A stretch of DNA of 64,000 nucleotides from an uncultured Polaribacter sp. (GCA_943788865.1 CALSRX010000004.1:1-64000), one strand, 5' to 3'. Shown: positions 9,465 through 19,450, counted from the stretch's first letter. Made by a program: numbers and translations. Notes: generated by a model not told the origin, from the letters alone.

Positions 9465-9472
9465 CAAAATTA
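9465..9472 (-). promoter_or_regulatory. -7 promoter element for DUF4271/hemD
   Basis: On the minus strand this reads TAATTTTG, matching TAnnTTTG, and lies 26 nt before the DUF4271 ATG at 9438. Confidence 0.55.
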
Positions 9473-9488
9473 GTGATTAAATTAGCTG

Positions 9489-9496
9489 TATATTTG
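9489..9496 (+). promoter_or_regulatory. -7 promoter element for the GT2 gene
   Basis: TATATTTG matches TAnnTTTG and lies 28 nt before the ATG at 9525. It is divergent from the DUF4271 promoter, which is only 16 bp away. Confidence 0.55.
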
Positions 9497-9524
9497 TTGC
9501 TCTTACCTTTTATTAGGTAAAAAT

Positions 9525-10249
9525 ATGTCTGACGCGTTAGTAATCATCCCTACATATAACGAAAAAGAAAATATCGAAGCGATAATCAGAGCTGTATTTC
9601 ACCAAAAAAAAGAGTTTCATGTTTTAGTGGTTGATGATAGTTCTCCTGACGGCACTTCTGAAATCGTAGCAAATTTAATCAACGAGTTTCCTAATAAACT
9701 TATTCATTAAAAACCGAAAAGAAAAGAAAGGGATTGGTGCTGCATATATTCATGGTTTTAAATGGGCTATTGAAAAGAAATACGAGTACATCATAGAAAT
9801 GGATGCCGATTTTTCTCATGACCCTAAAGACTTAATTAAACTCTATAATGCATGTTCAGAAAAAGGGGCAGATGTTTCTGTAGGCTCAAGATATTCTAAA
9901 GGGGTTAATGTGGTTAATTGGCCACATGAATAGAGTGTTGCTTTCCTATTTTGCCTCAAAATACGTGCGATTTATAACTAGAATTCCAGTTTACGATACG
10001 ACTGCTGGTTTTGTTTGTTATAAAAGAAAAGTATTAGAAACCATACAACTAGATAAAATTAGATTTGTTGGTTACGCTTTTCAAATAGAAATGAAGTTTA
10101 AAGCATGGAAGCATAACTTTAACATTACAAGAAGTTTCGGTGATTTTCACTGATAGAACTCTAGGCGAATTCTAAAATGAGTGGATCAATTGTTTATGAA
10201 GCTTTGTTTGGTGTGATTAAAATTGAAACTAAACGGGTTGCCTAAATAG
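9525..10249 (+). pseudogene. Polyprenol-phosphate mannosyltransferase-like GT2, at least six frameshifts
   Basis: Repairing single-base indels gives about 240 residues of a family 2 glycosyltransferase like dolichol-phosphate mannose synthase. These enzymes move a sugar from a nucleotide donor to a polyprenyl phosphate at the membrane. Visible parts are ALVIIPTYNEKENI and VVDDSSPDGT at the N-terminus, the metal-binding EMDADFSHDP, VGSRYSKGVNVVNWP and a C-terminus ending LNGLPK with a stop at 10247-10249. The breaks fall near 9709, 9735, 9925, 10132, 10172 and 10220. No extra membrane domain is attached. In related genomes, as I recall, this gene lies between DUF4271 and pyrC, as here. Confidence 0.85.
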
Positions 10250-10402
10250 ATTTGTGCCCATAATCTACAACGCCAAGTAAAGTATTAGGTCAGGAGGTAT
10301 CTACTAGATCCAAAAATACGAAAGCAGCATACAGACCAGTAGAATTTGGACTTGCTCCAAAGTTCTTGTCAGCATGAGAAATCGATACTTTAGAAATAAA
10401 AA
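10250..10402 (+). other. Unexplained 153-bp gap between the GT2 gene and pyrC
   Basis: No gene, promoter consensus or hairpin is evident. The minus strand has a coding-like open stretch of about 36 codons (including SPNSTGLYAAFVFLDLVD) that runs into a stop. It has no recognised family and no start signal. The stretch lies inside the error-rich block, so its reading frames are not reliable. Confidence 0.4.
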
Positions 10403-11747
10403 ATGACAGAATCAACGTTAATAAAAAACGCCCAGAATTGTAAATGAAAATGTTGTTTTTAATGGTGATTTACTAATTGAAAACGAATATCATCAAAGAA
10501 ATTTCTGAAGACTATTTCTGTTTCAGAAAACACAACGGTGATTGATGCAGAAGGTTGTTTTTTAATTGCCCGGATTTATAGACGATCAAGTTCATTTTCG
10601 TGAGCCTGGGCTCACACATAAAGCAACGATTGCTACAGAAAGCAAGGCGGCTATTGCAGGCGGAATTACTTCTTTTATAGAAATGCCAAACACAGTACCG
10701 CAAGCTACAACGCAAGAATTATTAGAAGATAAGTTCAAAATTGCTTCAAAAACTTCCTATGCAAATTATTCTTTTATGTTTGGTGGCACAAATGATAATT
10801 TAGAAGAGTTGTTAAAAACAAACCCTAAAAATGTAGCCGGAATAAAATTATTTTTAGGTTCATCAACAGGAAATATGTTGGTTGACAATGAAGAAGTTTT
10901 AGAGAAAATATTTTCATCTACAAAAATGCTTATATCTGTGCATTGTGAAGATGAAGCAACTATTAGAAAAAATACCGAACACTATAAAGCTATTTATGGT
11001 GATGACATTCCTTTGAAATTTCATCCAATTATTAGAAGTGAAGAGGCGTGTTATTTATCATCATCAAGAGCGATTGAATTGGCTAAAAAAACGGGTGCAA
11101 GGCTACATGTTTTTCACTTATCAACTGAAAAAGAAACACATTTATTTAGAAATGATATTCCGCTAGAGGAAAAACAAATTACGGCTGAAGTTTGCATTCA
11201 TCATTTATGGTTTTCTGATGAAGATTACGATGAAAAAGGAACCTTAATTAAATGGAATCCTGCAGTTAAAACTGCAAATGATAGAGCTGGTTTGTGGAAA
11301 GCCTTATTAGACGATAGAATTGACGTGATAGCTACCGATCATGCGCCACATACCATAGAGGAAAAGAAAAATGTGTATACAAAAGCGCCAAGTGGGGGAC
11401 CTCTAGTACAACACGCTTTAACTGCTATTTTAGAAAAAGTAAAAGACGGAACCTTAACTATTGGAAAAGCAGTAGAAAAAATGAGTCACAATCCTGCTAA
11501 AATTTTTAAAATTGAAAAACGCGGTTTTATCAAAGAAGGTTTTTATGCTGATTTAGTGTTGGTAAACCCAGCCTTATCAAATACCGTTTCAAAAGAAACA
11601 CTTTTATACAAATGTGGTTGGTCTCCTTTTGAGGGAACAACATTTTCATCAACCATTACACATACTTTTGTAAATGGAAACTTAATGTATGAAAATGGAA
11701 ACTTTAATGAAGAAATAAAAGGAGAACGTTTAATCTTTAATAGATAA
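10403..11747 (+). CDS. pyrC: Dihydroorotase, N-terminal part frameshifted
   Basis: Dihydroorotase cyclises carbamoyl-aspartate to dihydroorotate in pyrimidine synthesis. An intact frame covers 10566-11747 (393 residues), but it begins inside the protein. Upstream, after indels, [21 protein letters not shown] and [19 protein letters not shown] can be read from the ATG at 10403, completing the family N-terminus. The metal-site region reads [14 protein letters not shown], with Gln in place of the first His of the classical HxH. I believe this variant is common in Bacteroidota. The later VIATDHAPH motif is intact. The stop at 11747 is followed after 1 nt by the DUF4296 start, indicating an operon. 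Confidence 0.92.
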
Positions 11748-11748
11748 A

Positions 11749-12102
11749 ATGAAAAAAGGGTTGTTATTTATACTTGTTGTTATCATAAGTTCTTGCACAA
11801 GCAATACCATGTTAAAAGAGCCTAAAGATTTAATTCCGAAGGACACAATGGTGCTTTTGCTTACCGATTTATTTATTGCAAAAAGTGCATTTCCAGAAAA
11901 AAACACCTTGAACCTACGAAGAGTAAATTACATGCCTCTAGTATATAATAAATATAAAATTGATAGTACTCGCTTTGGCAATAGCAACTTTTATTATACG
12001 TCTAAACTTGAAGAGTATGAGTTAATTTACAAAACAGTAAATGAAAAATTGATTGCTAAAAAAGCGGAACTAGAAGAAATCATAAAAAACAAATCTGAAT
12101 AA
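11749..12102 (+). CDS. DUF4296 family lipoprotein
   Basis: A 117-residue lipoprotein. The signal MKKGLLFILVVIISSC places the acylated Cys at position 16. The mature part contains the DUF4296 pattern: IPKDTMVLLLTDLFIAKSA, then RVNYMPLVYNKYKIDSTRF and a charged C-terminal helix. The function is unknown. It starts 2 nt after the pyrC stop codon and is almost certainly translated from the same message. From memory, the pyrC-DUF4296 pair is widespread in flavobacteria. Confidence 0.88.
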   Translation: MKKGLLFILVVIISSCTSNTMLKEPKDLIPKDTMVLLLTDLFIAKSAFPEKNTLNLRRVNYMPLVYNKYKIDSTRFGNSNFYYTSKLEEYELIYKTVNEKLIAKKAELEEIIKNKSE

Positions 12103-12105
12103 TAG

Positions 12106-13124
12106 CTATCCTGTTTTATTTTCTTTGCTATAAATAGCACACACCTCTTTAATTACCTGAGCTGTTGGCTCAAAATTAAAGTCAATTACCTGTTTAATTT
12201 TTTCTGAAGAATATGCTGTTTTGCCGTGTAAAGAATTAACTGATGCTTTTGTAATTAACCTTCTTTTTCTCGTTATAAAAGTAACAACCGCATCTACTCT
12301 TCTTAGCATATTTGATACCGCTTTTGAAATTCGAATACTCGGTGGTTTTTTACCAAATTCGTTAGCAATTAAAGTGAAAATTTCTTGAAAAGAGTTGTTT
12401 TGAGCAACCAAAATAAATTTTTCGTTCTTTACAGAACTCTCCGTTAATTGAATCATAGCTTTTACAACATCTTTTACACCAACAAATCCCGTAACTCCTT
12501 CTGTGTAAAAAGAAAAACCTTTGGCAACTTTAGAAAAGAACTGTCCGGTATTTAGAGTCCAAAAACCAGGCCCTAAAATTACTCCTGGGTTTACAATAAC
12601 AACATCTATTCCTTCTTGACTTCCTCGCCAAACTTCCATTTCTGCACCATATTTAGTAATTGCATAGCCATTACTACTAGACTCAACACTCCACTCATTC
12701 TCCTCTGTTACTTCTTTATTTTCTATAGAGTTGCCAATAGCAGCAATAGAACTTACATAGCACAATTTTTTTACAGAATTACTAATACATTGATTTACAA
12801 TATTTGCAGTTCCATCAATATTTACTTTGACGCATTTTTCGATAGTCTTTTGCGTCAAAAGATACCAAATGCTGCTGCATGATACACAACAGTAACATCT
12901 TTAAATACCTTTGTTAATGAAGGAGTTTCTGTAATATCTGCCTGAACCCAATCAATTTTAGAAAACAACTTTTCTACATCATCTGTAAAATATGAAAATA
13001 TTCTTTTTACGCCTTCTACACTTTTATCAGTTCTGTATATAGCTTTAATATTTTCATTTTCTAAAGTTAACTGAAATAATAAATGAGCACCAACTAAACC
13101 CGTACCTCCTGTTACTAAAATCAT
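12106..13124 (-). pseudogene. NAD-dependent epimerase/dehydratase, split by two indels
   Basis: An extended short-chain dehydrogenase of the epimerase family, about 338 residues when repaired. The N-terminal piece (13124 to about 12858) has the dinucleotide-binding TGGTGLVGAHL and VVYHAAAF. The C-terminal piece (to 12106) has the catalytic YAITKYGAE (Tyr-x3-Lys) and NPGVILGPGFW. The two pieces join if one G is removed near 12869 and one A near 12835-12840, which recovers FVSFDAKDYRKCVKVNIDG. Related flavobacterial proteins act on nucleotide sugars or similar substrates; the substrate here is unknown. The gene is convergent with DUF4296 (3-nt gap) and divergent from tyrS. Confidence 0.88.
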
Positions 13125-13177
13125 TGTTAAAATCTAAAATCCTAGTTGCTAAAATAGTTTTTTTTGAAGGATAAAAG

Positions 13178-13185
13178 TATCTTTG
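13178..13185 (+). promoter_or_regulatory. -7 promoter element for tyrS
   Basis: TATCTTTG matches TAnnTTTG and ends 15 nt before the ATG at 13201 (21 nt before the ATG at 13207). The predicted leader is very short. Confidence 0.5.
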
Positions 13186-13200
13186 TTGACTGATTAATTT

Positions 13201-14503
<1,303 letters not shown>

Positions 14504-14516
14504 TCTAGATTTTACT

Positions 14517-14699
14517 TGTCATTCCGAATGCTACTGAAATCAAAATGTATTTTGATTGAAAGTATTAGCGAAGATAATGAGGAGGAATTTTAAAAATATA
14601 GTTGTCATTCAGAATGAGGGACGAAGAGGAACCTCATATTTTTTACTTCTATTTCATAAGATTTCTCGTCGCTCATTCTTCGCTCTGTCGAAATGACAT
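14517..14699. repeat. Dispersed inverted-repeat element after tyrS
   Basis: TTGTCATTCCGAATG begins the stretch. A second arm starts at TGTCATTCAGAATGAGGG (14603) and faces an inverted arm ending AAATGACA (to 14697), which carries GCTCATTCTTCGCTC on the opposite strand. The arms are imperfect inverted copies about 35 bp long. An 18-base stretch, AAAATATAGTTGTCATTC (14593-14610), recurs in inverse orientation at 26061-26078, between atpA and atpG. That marks it as part of a repeat family rather than unique DNA. Confidence 0.7.
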
Positions 14700-14722
14700 T
14701 TGGTGTTTTTATCGAGTTTTAA

Positions 14723-14790
14723 TTTCATTCCTGCGAAGGCAGGAATCTAAACAACCTTACTATGGATTCCTGCCTTGGCAGGAATGACAA
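14723..14790. repeat. Paired REP-like palindromes
   Basis: Two palindromes face each other. ATTCCTGC-GAAG-GCAGGAAT spans 14727-14746 and ATTCCTGCC-TT-GGCAGGAAT spans 14766-14785, and each is flanked by TCATTCC/GGAATGA-type ends. The same design, a palindrome pair with GGAATC facing GGATTCC across a spacer, recurs after asd at 59324-59422. It could also act as a transcription barrier between the convergent tyrS and YHS-domain genes. Confidence 0.75.
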
Positions 14791-14793
14791 ATG

Positions 14794-15237
14794 CTAATTC
14801 TTTTTTAACTTCTCCCAGTTTTTATCAGCGGAGGTTTTTAATTCTTCTGCACCTTCCTTAGTCCAAAGCTTTAAGGTATTGGTTCCCCAAAAATTGTAGA
14901 ACAAGTATAATTTTCCATCTCTAATTTCAAATGTTTTAGGGTTGATAGATACTTTTTCTCCGTTTTTCCCGATAGCGTAAGCACAATATCCACCGTATTG
15001 AGGCGTGTATTTTTTAGGCGTTTTTTTAAATGTTTCTAAATTTTCTTTGGTAGAAAACATAAATTTCACACCATTAAAAGTCGTTTGAAATTTCTTATTT
15101 CCTTTTTCTGCCTCGTTGTTAAAATAGGCAACAACATCATAACCTTCTGCAATAAAACCTTTAGTGGTATTGTATTGTTGTTGTGCAAAAAAAGTAGTTG
15201 AAATACTTATAAATAGAATTGTAAGGAGATGTTTCAT
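14794..15237 (-). CDS. Secreted YHS domain-containing protein
   Basis: 147 residues from the ATG at 15237. The longer open frame up to 15354 lacks a better start, and MKHLLTILFISISTTFFAQ is a clean signal peptide. The mature protein carries a YHS domain: GFIAEGYDVVAYF, then TTFNGVKFMFSTKENLETFKKTPKKYTPQYGGYCAYAIG. Such domains are short and often linked to metal or haem-related proteins, but the specific role is unknown. It follows the small membrane protein gene on the same strand with a 76-nt gap. Confidence 0.85.
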   Translation of the reverse strand: MKHLLTILFISISTTFFAQQQYNTTKGFIAEGYDVVAYFNNEAEKGNKKFQTTFNGVKFMFSTKENLETFKKTPKKYTPQYGGYCAYAIGKNGEKVSINPKTFEIRDGKLYLFYNFWGTNTLKLWTKEGAEELKTSADKNWEKLKKN

Positions 15238-15313
15238 CGAAATTGATTTTACATGTTGTCGATGTATGCATTCATAAATTACAAATACTTTTATATTTAT
15301 TAGCCATGTTTTT

Positions 15314-15838
15314 CTAACTACCTGCAAACGGTGTTCCGAAAACTCCAACAGCAAGCTCTACCCAAATTAGAAAAAGTAAAACGAATAACAGAATCCCTAA
15401 TAAAATTCTATATCGTAATGTTTTTATTTTTCTTAAAATAAATTCAAGTGTTAATCCTGTTCCAATCAATAAAACCCCTGCAACGAGAAAATCAAAAATT
15501 TTCCAACTTACATCGTTGGTAAAAATCATCGCAATAAGCGGAATTAATAATATTGCTACAGCAGTAGCCAAAATAGTAATCAATCTTTTGTTTTGGTTTG
15601 TAATTTCCATAGTTCCTGTATTTGTTAAATGATAAATATTTCCGACAATAGATGGTCGAAATAAAGAGATAACCTCTTTTATAAAAAGTCTATTTGCTTT
15701 GGTATAACCATATTTTAAGGAGTATATGTTAAACCGCTCCAACAAATCTCCTTCAATTTCTTCTCGAAAATCAGGATGACAATACCAATTGAAGATCATC
15801 ATTGCGATTCGTGATGGTTTATTTTTCTTTTGATTCAT
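15314..15838 (-). CDS. Small membrane protein with permease-prefix-type N-terminus, partner of PadR
   Basis: 174 residues. The N-terminal ~60 residues (NWYCHPDFREEIEGDLLERF, KEVISLFRPS) match the soluble prefix domain found before some FtsX/MacB-type permeases in Bacteroidota. Three hydrophobic segments follow (about 85-108, 113-130 and 142-165). No permease core is attached, so this is a stand-alone prefix plus membrane anchor. Its ATG (15838) directly follows the PadR stop codon, so the pair is translationally coupled and is probably controlled by that regulator. Function unknown. Confidence 0.78.
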   Translation of the reverse strand: MNQKKNKPSRIAMMIFNWYCHPDFREEIEGDLLERFNIYSLKYGYTKANRLFIKEVISLFRPSIVGNIYHLTNTGTMEITNQNKRLITILATAVAILLIPLIAMIFTNDVSWKIFDFLVAGVLLIGTGLTLEFILRKIKTLRYRILLGILLFVLLFLIWVELAVGVFGTPFAGS

Positions 15839-16171
15839 TTAATGTAAATTGAATGAAAGTCTTGGTATAGCTTCCCATAGTGAATTTCTTTGAACTCTTG
15901 TTTGATCCAGTATTTTTTGTCCTGCAGCTGTAACCTCATAGAGACGTTTTCGTTTTCCACCTCTTTCGTTGGTTGCATCACCAAATTCTGACTTTAACAA
16001 CCCTTTTTTTTTCAGTCTTTTTAAAACGGTTTGAATTGCTCCCAAACTAACATTTCTATTTAAGCGTTCTTCAATCTCTGTTATAATGCCTACACTATAT
16101 GCGTCCCCATTGAGAATGGCTACAATTAGTATTACAATTTCCTCAAATTCTCCAAGTGCTTTTTGACTCAT
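15839..16171 (-). CDS. PadR family transcriptional regulator
   Basis: 110 residues with the PadR winged-helix pattern: LGEFEEIVILIVAILNGDAYSVGIITEIEER, then LGAIQTVLKRLKKKGLL and the wing KRKRLYEVTAAGQKIL. PadR proteins are usually repressors that dimerise and bind inverted repeats near their own promoter. Two such palindromes built on ACTACA/TGTAGT lie 14 and 45 nt upstream of this start. The gene abuts the prefix-domain membrane protein gene, making a two-gene autoregulated unit. The inducer is unknown. Confidence 0.92.
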   Translation of the reverse strand: MSQKALGEFEEIVILIVAILNGDAYSVGIITEIEERLNRNVSLGAIQTVLKRLKKKGLLKSEFGDATNERGGKRKRLYEVTAAGQKILDQTRVQRNSLWEAIPRLSFNLH

Positions 16172-16184
16172 TTTTTTAATATTT

Positions 16185-16230
16185 ACTACAAATGTAGTTA
16201 AAATTATTTAAAATAAACTACATTGTAGTT
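16185..16230 (-). promoter_or_regulatory. Probable PadR operator pair
   Basis: Two palindromes share the same half-site. ACTACA-AA-TGTAGT spans 16185-16198 and AACTACA-T-TGTAGTT spans 16216-16230. Their centres are about 31-32 bp apart, close to three helical turns, so both dimers would sit on one face of the DNA. They occupy the region directly upstream of the PadR start at 16171, as expected for autorepression. Confidence 0.75.
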
Positions 16231-16261
16231 AAAATATATCTCTAAAAAAGTAATCTAAATT

Positions 16262-17236
16262 TTACAACACCATCAAATTACAACCTCTAATATCAGAATT
16301 ATCAAAGCGTCCAATAATTTCAAAACTCCCGTTTTGGTGCACTTTTCCTAAATCTTGCGTTGCAATAAACGAACACGAATTGTAATTGGCTAGATCTATG
16401 ACATTAATTCCGCCTGTTTTAGTTGGCTGTTGAATTGTTAATGCATCTTCGGTGTCTCGTGTTAAAATTTTCATCCAAGGTGGGCACTCAAAAATTCCGT
16501 TACCTTTAGAATACGCTTGACTTAATAATTCTGTCATTCCGTATTCTGAATGAATTTCAGAAACACCAAATCCGTTTTTAAGAATCGCATGCAATTCATC
16601 ACGAATCAATTCTTTTCGTCTTCCTTTCATTCCGCCTGTTTCCATTACAATGGTGTTTTTTAGATTAAATTGATATTTATTAATCAAATCTAATAAGGCA
16701 AAAGAAACACCAATTAGCAACACTTTTTTTTCTGAGGCTTCAAGACGAATTAATGTTTCTGAAAGTTCTTTTAAATTGTTTAGGTAAAATCCGCTTTCTG
16801 GTTGTTTTGATTTTTGTATCAAATCATTTACCATATACACCAAAGACGAACCTTTTCTTTCTAAATAATTTGGCAGCAAGGCTAAAACAGTATATTCTTT
16901 TATATCTCCATAAAAATGATGAAACCCTTTTAAATAGCTTTCTTCATACAAAGAAATATCCGTTACAAAATGTTGACTTGTGGTGTTTCCTGTTGTTCCA
17001 GAGCTAGAAAAAACCTCTTCTATTTCATCTAAAGAAGAAAGTACTTTTCTAGATTTAAAAAATTGAATGGGTAAAAAAGGTATCTTTTCAATTTCGGTAA
17101 TATCTGAAGGGTGCGCATATAATAAATCACAAAAAGAACGATACACTTTATTATTCTTAAACTGATGTTTAAACACCTCTATAGCAACATCGCTTAAGCT
17201 TTGTGGGGTTTCAATAGTAAAAATTGTGTTCTTCAT
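16262..17236 (-). CDS. LuxE-like acyl-protein synthetase / acyl transferase
   Basis: 324 residues from the ATG at 17236. The protein belongs to the LuxE-type adenylate-forming family, which activates an acyl group with ATP and carries it on the enzyme. Visible motifs are FSSSGTTGNTTSQHF near residue 80 (the phosphate-binding Ser/Thr/Gly loop), METGGMKGRRKELIRDE, and EIHSEYGMTELLSQAYS, the core adenylation motif. There are no lux genes nearby, so bioluminescence is not implied; flavobacteria commonly have this gene alone. The natural substrate is unknown. A TATTTTTG element ends 6 nt before the ATG. Confidence 0.85.
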   Translation of the reverse strand: MKNTIFTIETPQSLSDVAIEVFKHQFKNNKVYRSFCDLLYAHPSDITEIEKIPFLPIQFFKSRKVLSSLDEIEEVFSSSGTTGNTTSQHFVTDISLYEESYLKGFHHFYGDIKEYTVLALLPNYLERKGSSLVYMVNDLIQKSKQPESGFYLNNLKELSETLIRLEASEKKVLLIGVSFALLDLINKYQFNLKNTIVMETGGMKGRRKELIRDELHAILKNGFGVSEIHSEYGMTELLSQAYSKGNGIFECPPWMKILTRDTEDALTIQQPTKTGGINVIDLANYNSCSFIATQDLGKVHQNGSFEIIGRFDNSDIRGCNLMVL

Positions 17237-17242
17237 GAATTG

Positions 17243-17250
17243 CAAAAATA
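17243..17250 (-). promoter_or_regulatory. -7 promoter element giving a near-leaderless LuxE-like transcript
   Basis: On the minus strand this reads TATTTTTG and ends 6 nt before the ATG at 17236, the same close spacing as at panD and folB. Confidence 0.55.
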
Positions 17251-17321
17251 GTTGATATAAAGATCTTTATAAAAGAATTGTTAATATTGTTAAAAATCTT
17301 TTTATTTTTTAAAATAGGTGT

Positions 17322-17329
17322 TATTTTTG
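17322..17329 (+). promoter_or_regulatory. -7 promoter element for the 113-residue unknown gene
   Basis: TATTTTTG matches TAnnTTTG and lies 71 nt before the ATG at 17401. It is back-to-back with the LuxE-like promoter. Confidence 0.4.
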
Positions 17330-17400
17330 TTTCGCTAAAAAAAGGAAGGCTTTTAAATATTAAAAAATGCTTTTGAATTAATCCCCTAATTAATAATTGC

Positions 17401-17742
17401 ATGAAAAAATACAAACTTACTACGTATAGAACTATTACTGGTTCTATAGATATTCTTGAAATACCTAAGCAAAAACCTGGTCAGTGGGTTATTTATCAAA
17501 ATGAAAAACCTTCTTATTTTGTAGATTGTTTTGATTTTAAAAAAGAATCTAATTTAAGGCTAAACAATTTGATTCTTAGTGAAAGAAATACAATTGAAGA
17601 TGTTCTTAAAAAAATTAAAAAGAAGAAAAAAATTAAATTATCTCTTCCTAGACGACCTCTTCTTGAAATAGAAATGAAATCTATAATCAAAGAATTAGAC
17701 TTACAGCCTTTACCCGAAGAATGGTTAGATTTTAATGTTTAA
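17401..17742 (+). CDS. Conserved-looking hypothetical protein, 113 residues
   Basis: I do not recognise this gene. It starts MKKYKLTTYRTITGSIDILE, has no signal peptide or membrane segment, and carries a lysine-rich patch (KKIKKKKKIKLSLPRRP) around residues 68-85 that could contact nucleic acid or acidic lipids. The C-terminus LQPLPEEWLDFNV is acidic and aromatic. A promoter-like TATTTTTG at 17322 and normal codon use support a real gene. It stands alone, 93 nt before the aldehyde dehydrogenase. Confidence 0.6.
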   Translation: MKKYKLTTYRTITGSIDILEIPKQKPGQWVIYQNEKPSYFVDCFDFKKESNLRLNNLILSERNTIEDVLKKIKKKKKIKLSLPRRPLLEIEMKSIIKELDLQPLPEEWLDFNV

Positions 17743-17794
17743 AATTAAACATTAAATAGAATTTTGTTTAATTTCTTATCTGCTAAATTATTTG

Positions 17795-17802
17795 TAGTTT
17801 TG
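17795..17802 (+). promoter_or_regulatory. -7 promoter element for the ALDH7-type gene
   Basis: TAGTTTTG matches TAnnTTTG and ends 33 nt before the ATG at 17836. Confidence 0.55.
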
Positions 17803-17835
17803 ATGTTCAGTTTTAACAACTAAAATAACAATACA

Positions 17836-19377
17836 ATGAGCAAATTTGGTATTAAAGAAGCCTTGCAACAATTAGGTTTAAAAGACATAAATAATGGAAC
17901 TTCTACAGGTTCTATCAACTTTGGAAACGGAGAAACTATTTCTTCATATTCTCCTACAGATGGGGCTTTAATAGGTAAAGTTACAACAACATCTAAAGAA
18001 GATTACGAAAAAGTAATGCAAACCGCAACGGAAGCATTTTTATCTTTTAGAAATATGCCAGCTCCTCAAAGAGGAGAAATCGTTCGTCAATTTGGAAATA
18101 AATTAAGAGACTTAAAAGAGCCTTTAGGGAAATTAGTTTCTTATGAAATGGGGAAATCCTTGCAAGAAGGGTATGGAGAAGTTCAAGAAATGATTGATAT
18201 CTGTGATTTTGCGGTTGGATTATCAAGACAATTAAACGGACAAACCATTCCTTCTGAGCGTCCAGGACATGTTATGAGAGAGCAATGGCACCCAATAGGT
18301 GTGGTTGGAATTATCTCGGCATTTAATTTTCCTGTTGCGGTATGGGCTTGGAATACTGCTTTAGCTTGGATTTGTGGAGATGTATGTGTTTGGAAAGCTT
18401 CTGAAAAAGCACCTTTATGTTCCGTTGCTTGTCAAAATATTATTGCAGAAATTTTAAAAAACAACAACTTACCTGAAGGAATTTCAAATATCATCAATGG
18501 AGATTATAAGGTAGGAGAAATGATTACTACAGATAGTCGTATTCCTCTAATTTCTGCTACAGGTTCTACAAGAATGGGAAGAATTGTTGGCGCAACAGTT
18601 GCGCAACGTTTTGGAAAATCTTTATTAGAACTAGGTGGAAACAACGCCATCATTATTACACCAACTGCAGATTTAAAAGTTGTGGTTCCTGGTGCAGTAT
18701 TTGGTGCTGTTGGTACTTGTGGTCAACGTTGTACATCTACAAGAAGATTAATTATTCACGAATCTGTTTATGATAAAGTTAGAGATGCTATTGTTGGTGC
18801 ATACAAACAAATAAAAATTGGAAACCCTTTAGATGAAACCAAACATGTTGGTCCTTTAATTGACAAAGATGCTGTAAACACCTACTTAGCTGCCATTGAA
18901 AAAGCAAAGGCAGAGGGTGGAAATGTTTTGGTTGAAGGTGGTGTTTTAGAAGGAGAAGGTTACGAAAGTGGGTGCTATGTGAAGCCTGCAATTATTGAAG
19001 CTGAAAACCATTTTGAAATTGTACAGCACGAAACATTTGCTCCTATTTTATATGTAATGAAATATTCTGGAGAAGTAGAAAATGCCATTGAGAAACAAAA
19101 TGGTGTAGCTCAAGGATTGTCTTCTGCAATCATGACTAATGAAATGAAAGAAGCAGAAAAGTTCTTATCATATGCTGGCTCTGATTGTGGTATCGCTAAT
19201 GTAAATATTGGAACTTCTGGTGCTGAAATTGGTGGTGCTTTTGGAGGTGAAAAAGAAACAGGTGGCGGACGTGAATCTGGCTCTGATGCATGGAAAGTAT
19301 ATATGAGAAGACAAACAAATACCATTAATTATTCTGACGAGCTACCTTTAGCACAAGGGATTAAATTTGATTTATAA
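17836..19377 (+). CDS. amaB: ALDH7-type aldehyde dehydrogenase (piperideine-6-carboxylate/aminoadipate semialdehyde dehydrogenase)
   Basis: 513 residues, the standard length. ALDH7 enzymes oxidise alpha-aminoadipic semialdehyde, in equilibrium with piperideine-6-carboxylate, to aminoadipate in lysine breakdown, using NAD. The cofactor segment GSTRMGRIVG, the general base Glu in LELGGNNAIIITP and the catalytic Cys299 in GQRCTSTRRL are intact, with a second Cys at 295. The GQRCTSTRR context and overall length point to the ALDH7 branch rather than generic ALDH. No other lysine-degradation gene is in the window, so the substrate is inferred from the family alone. Confidence 0.9.
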   Translation: MSKFGIKEALQQLGLKDINNGTSTGSINFGNGETISSYSPTDGALIGKVTTTSKEDYEKVMQTATEAFLSFRNMPAPQRGEIVRQFGNKLRDLKEPLGKLVSYEMGKSLQEGYGEVQEMIDICDFAVGLSRQLNGQTIPSERPGHVMREQWHPIGVVGIISAFNFPVAVWAWNTALAWICGDVCVWKASEKAPLCSVACQNIIAEILKNNNLPEGISNIINGDYKVGEMITTDSRIPLISATGSTRMGRIVGATVAQRFGKSLLELGGNNAIIITPTADLKVVVPGAVFGAVGTCGQRCTSTRRLIIHESVYDKVRDAIVGAYKQIKIGNPLDETKHVGPLIDKDAVNTYLAAIEKAKAEGGNVLVEGGVLEGEGYESGCYVKPAIIEAENHFEIVQHETFAPILYVMKYSGEVENAIEKQNGVAQGLSSAIMTNEMKEAEKFLSYAGSDCGIANVNIGTSGAEIGGAFGGEKETGGGRESGSDAWKVYMRRQTNTINYSDELPLAQGIKFDL

Positions 19378-19450
19378 AATCATAAAGCCTACATAAAAAA
19401 TTGGTTAAAACAATTATGTCTATTTTTATATAAACAAAAAGAAAATATTC

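Noticed and set aside
10262-10395. Minus-strand open stretch containing SPNSTGLYAAFVFLDLVD
   Set aside because: No start signal or recognised family, ends in a stop, and lies in the error-rich block. It may be a remnant but cannot be supported.
12616-12882. Plus-strand open frame opposite the epimerase gene
   Set aside because: It is a shadow of the real minus-strand epimerase, which is recognised by its motifs.
16262-17236. LuxE-like gene as evidence for bioluminescence
   Set aside because: No luxA, B, C or D genes are nearby, and single LuxE-like genes are common in flavobacteria.
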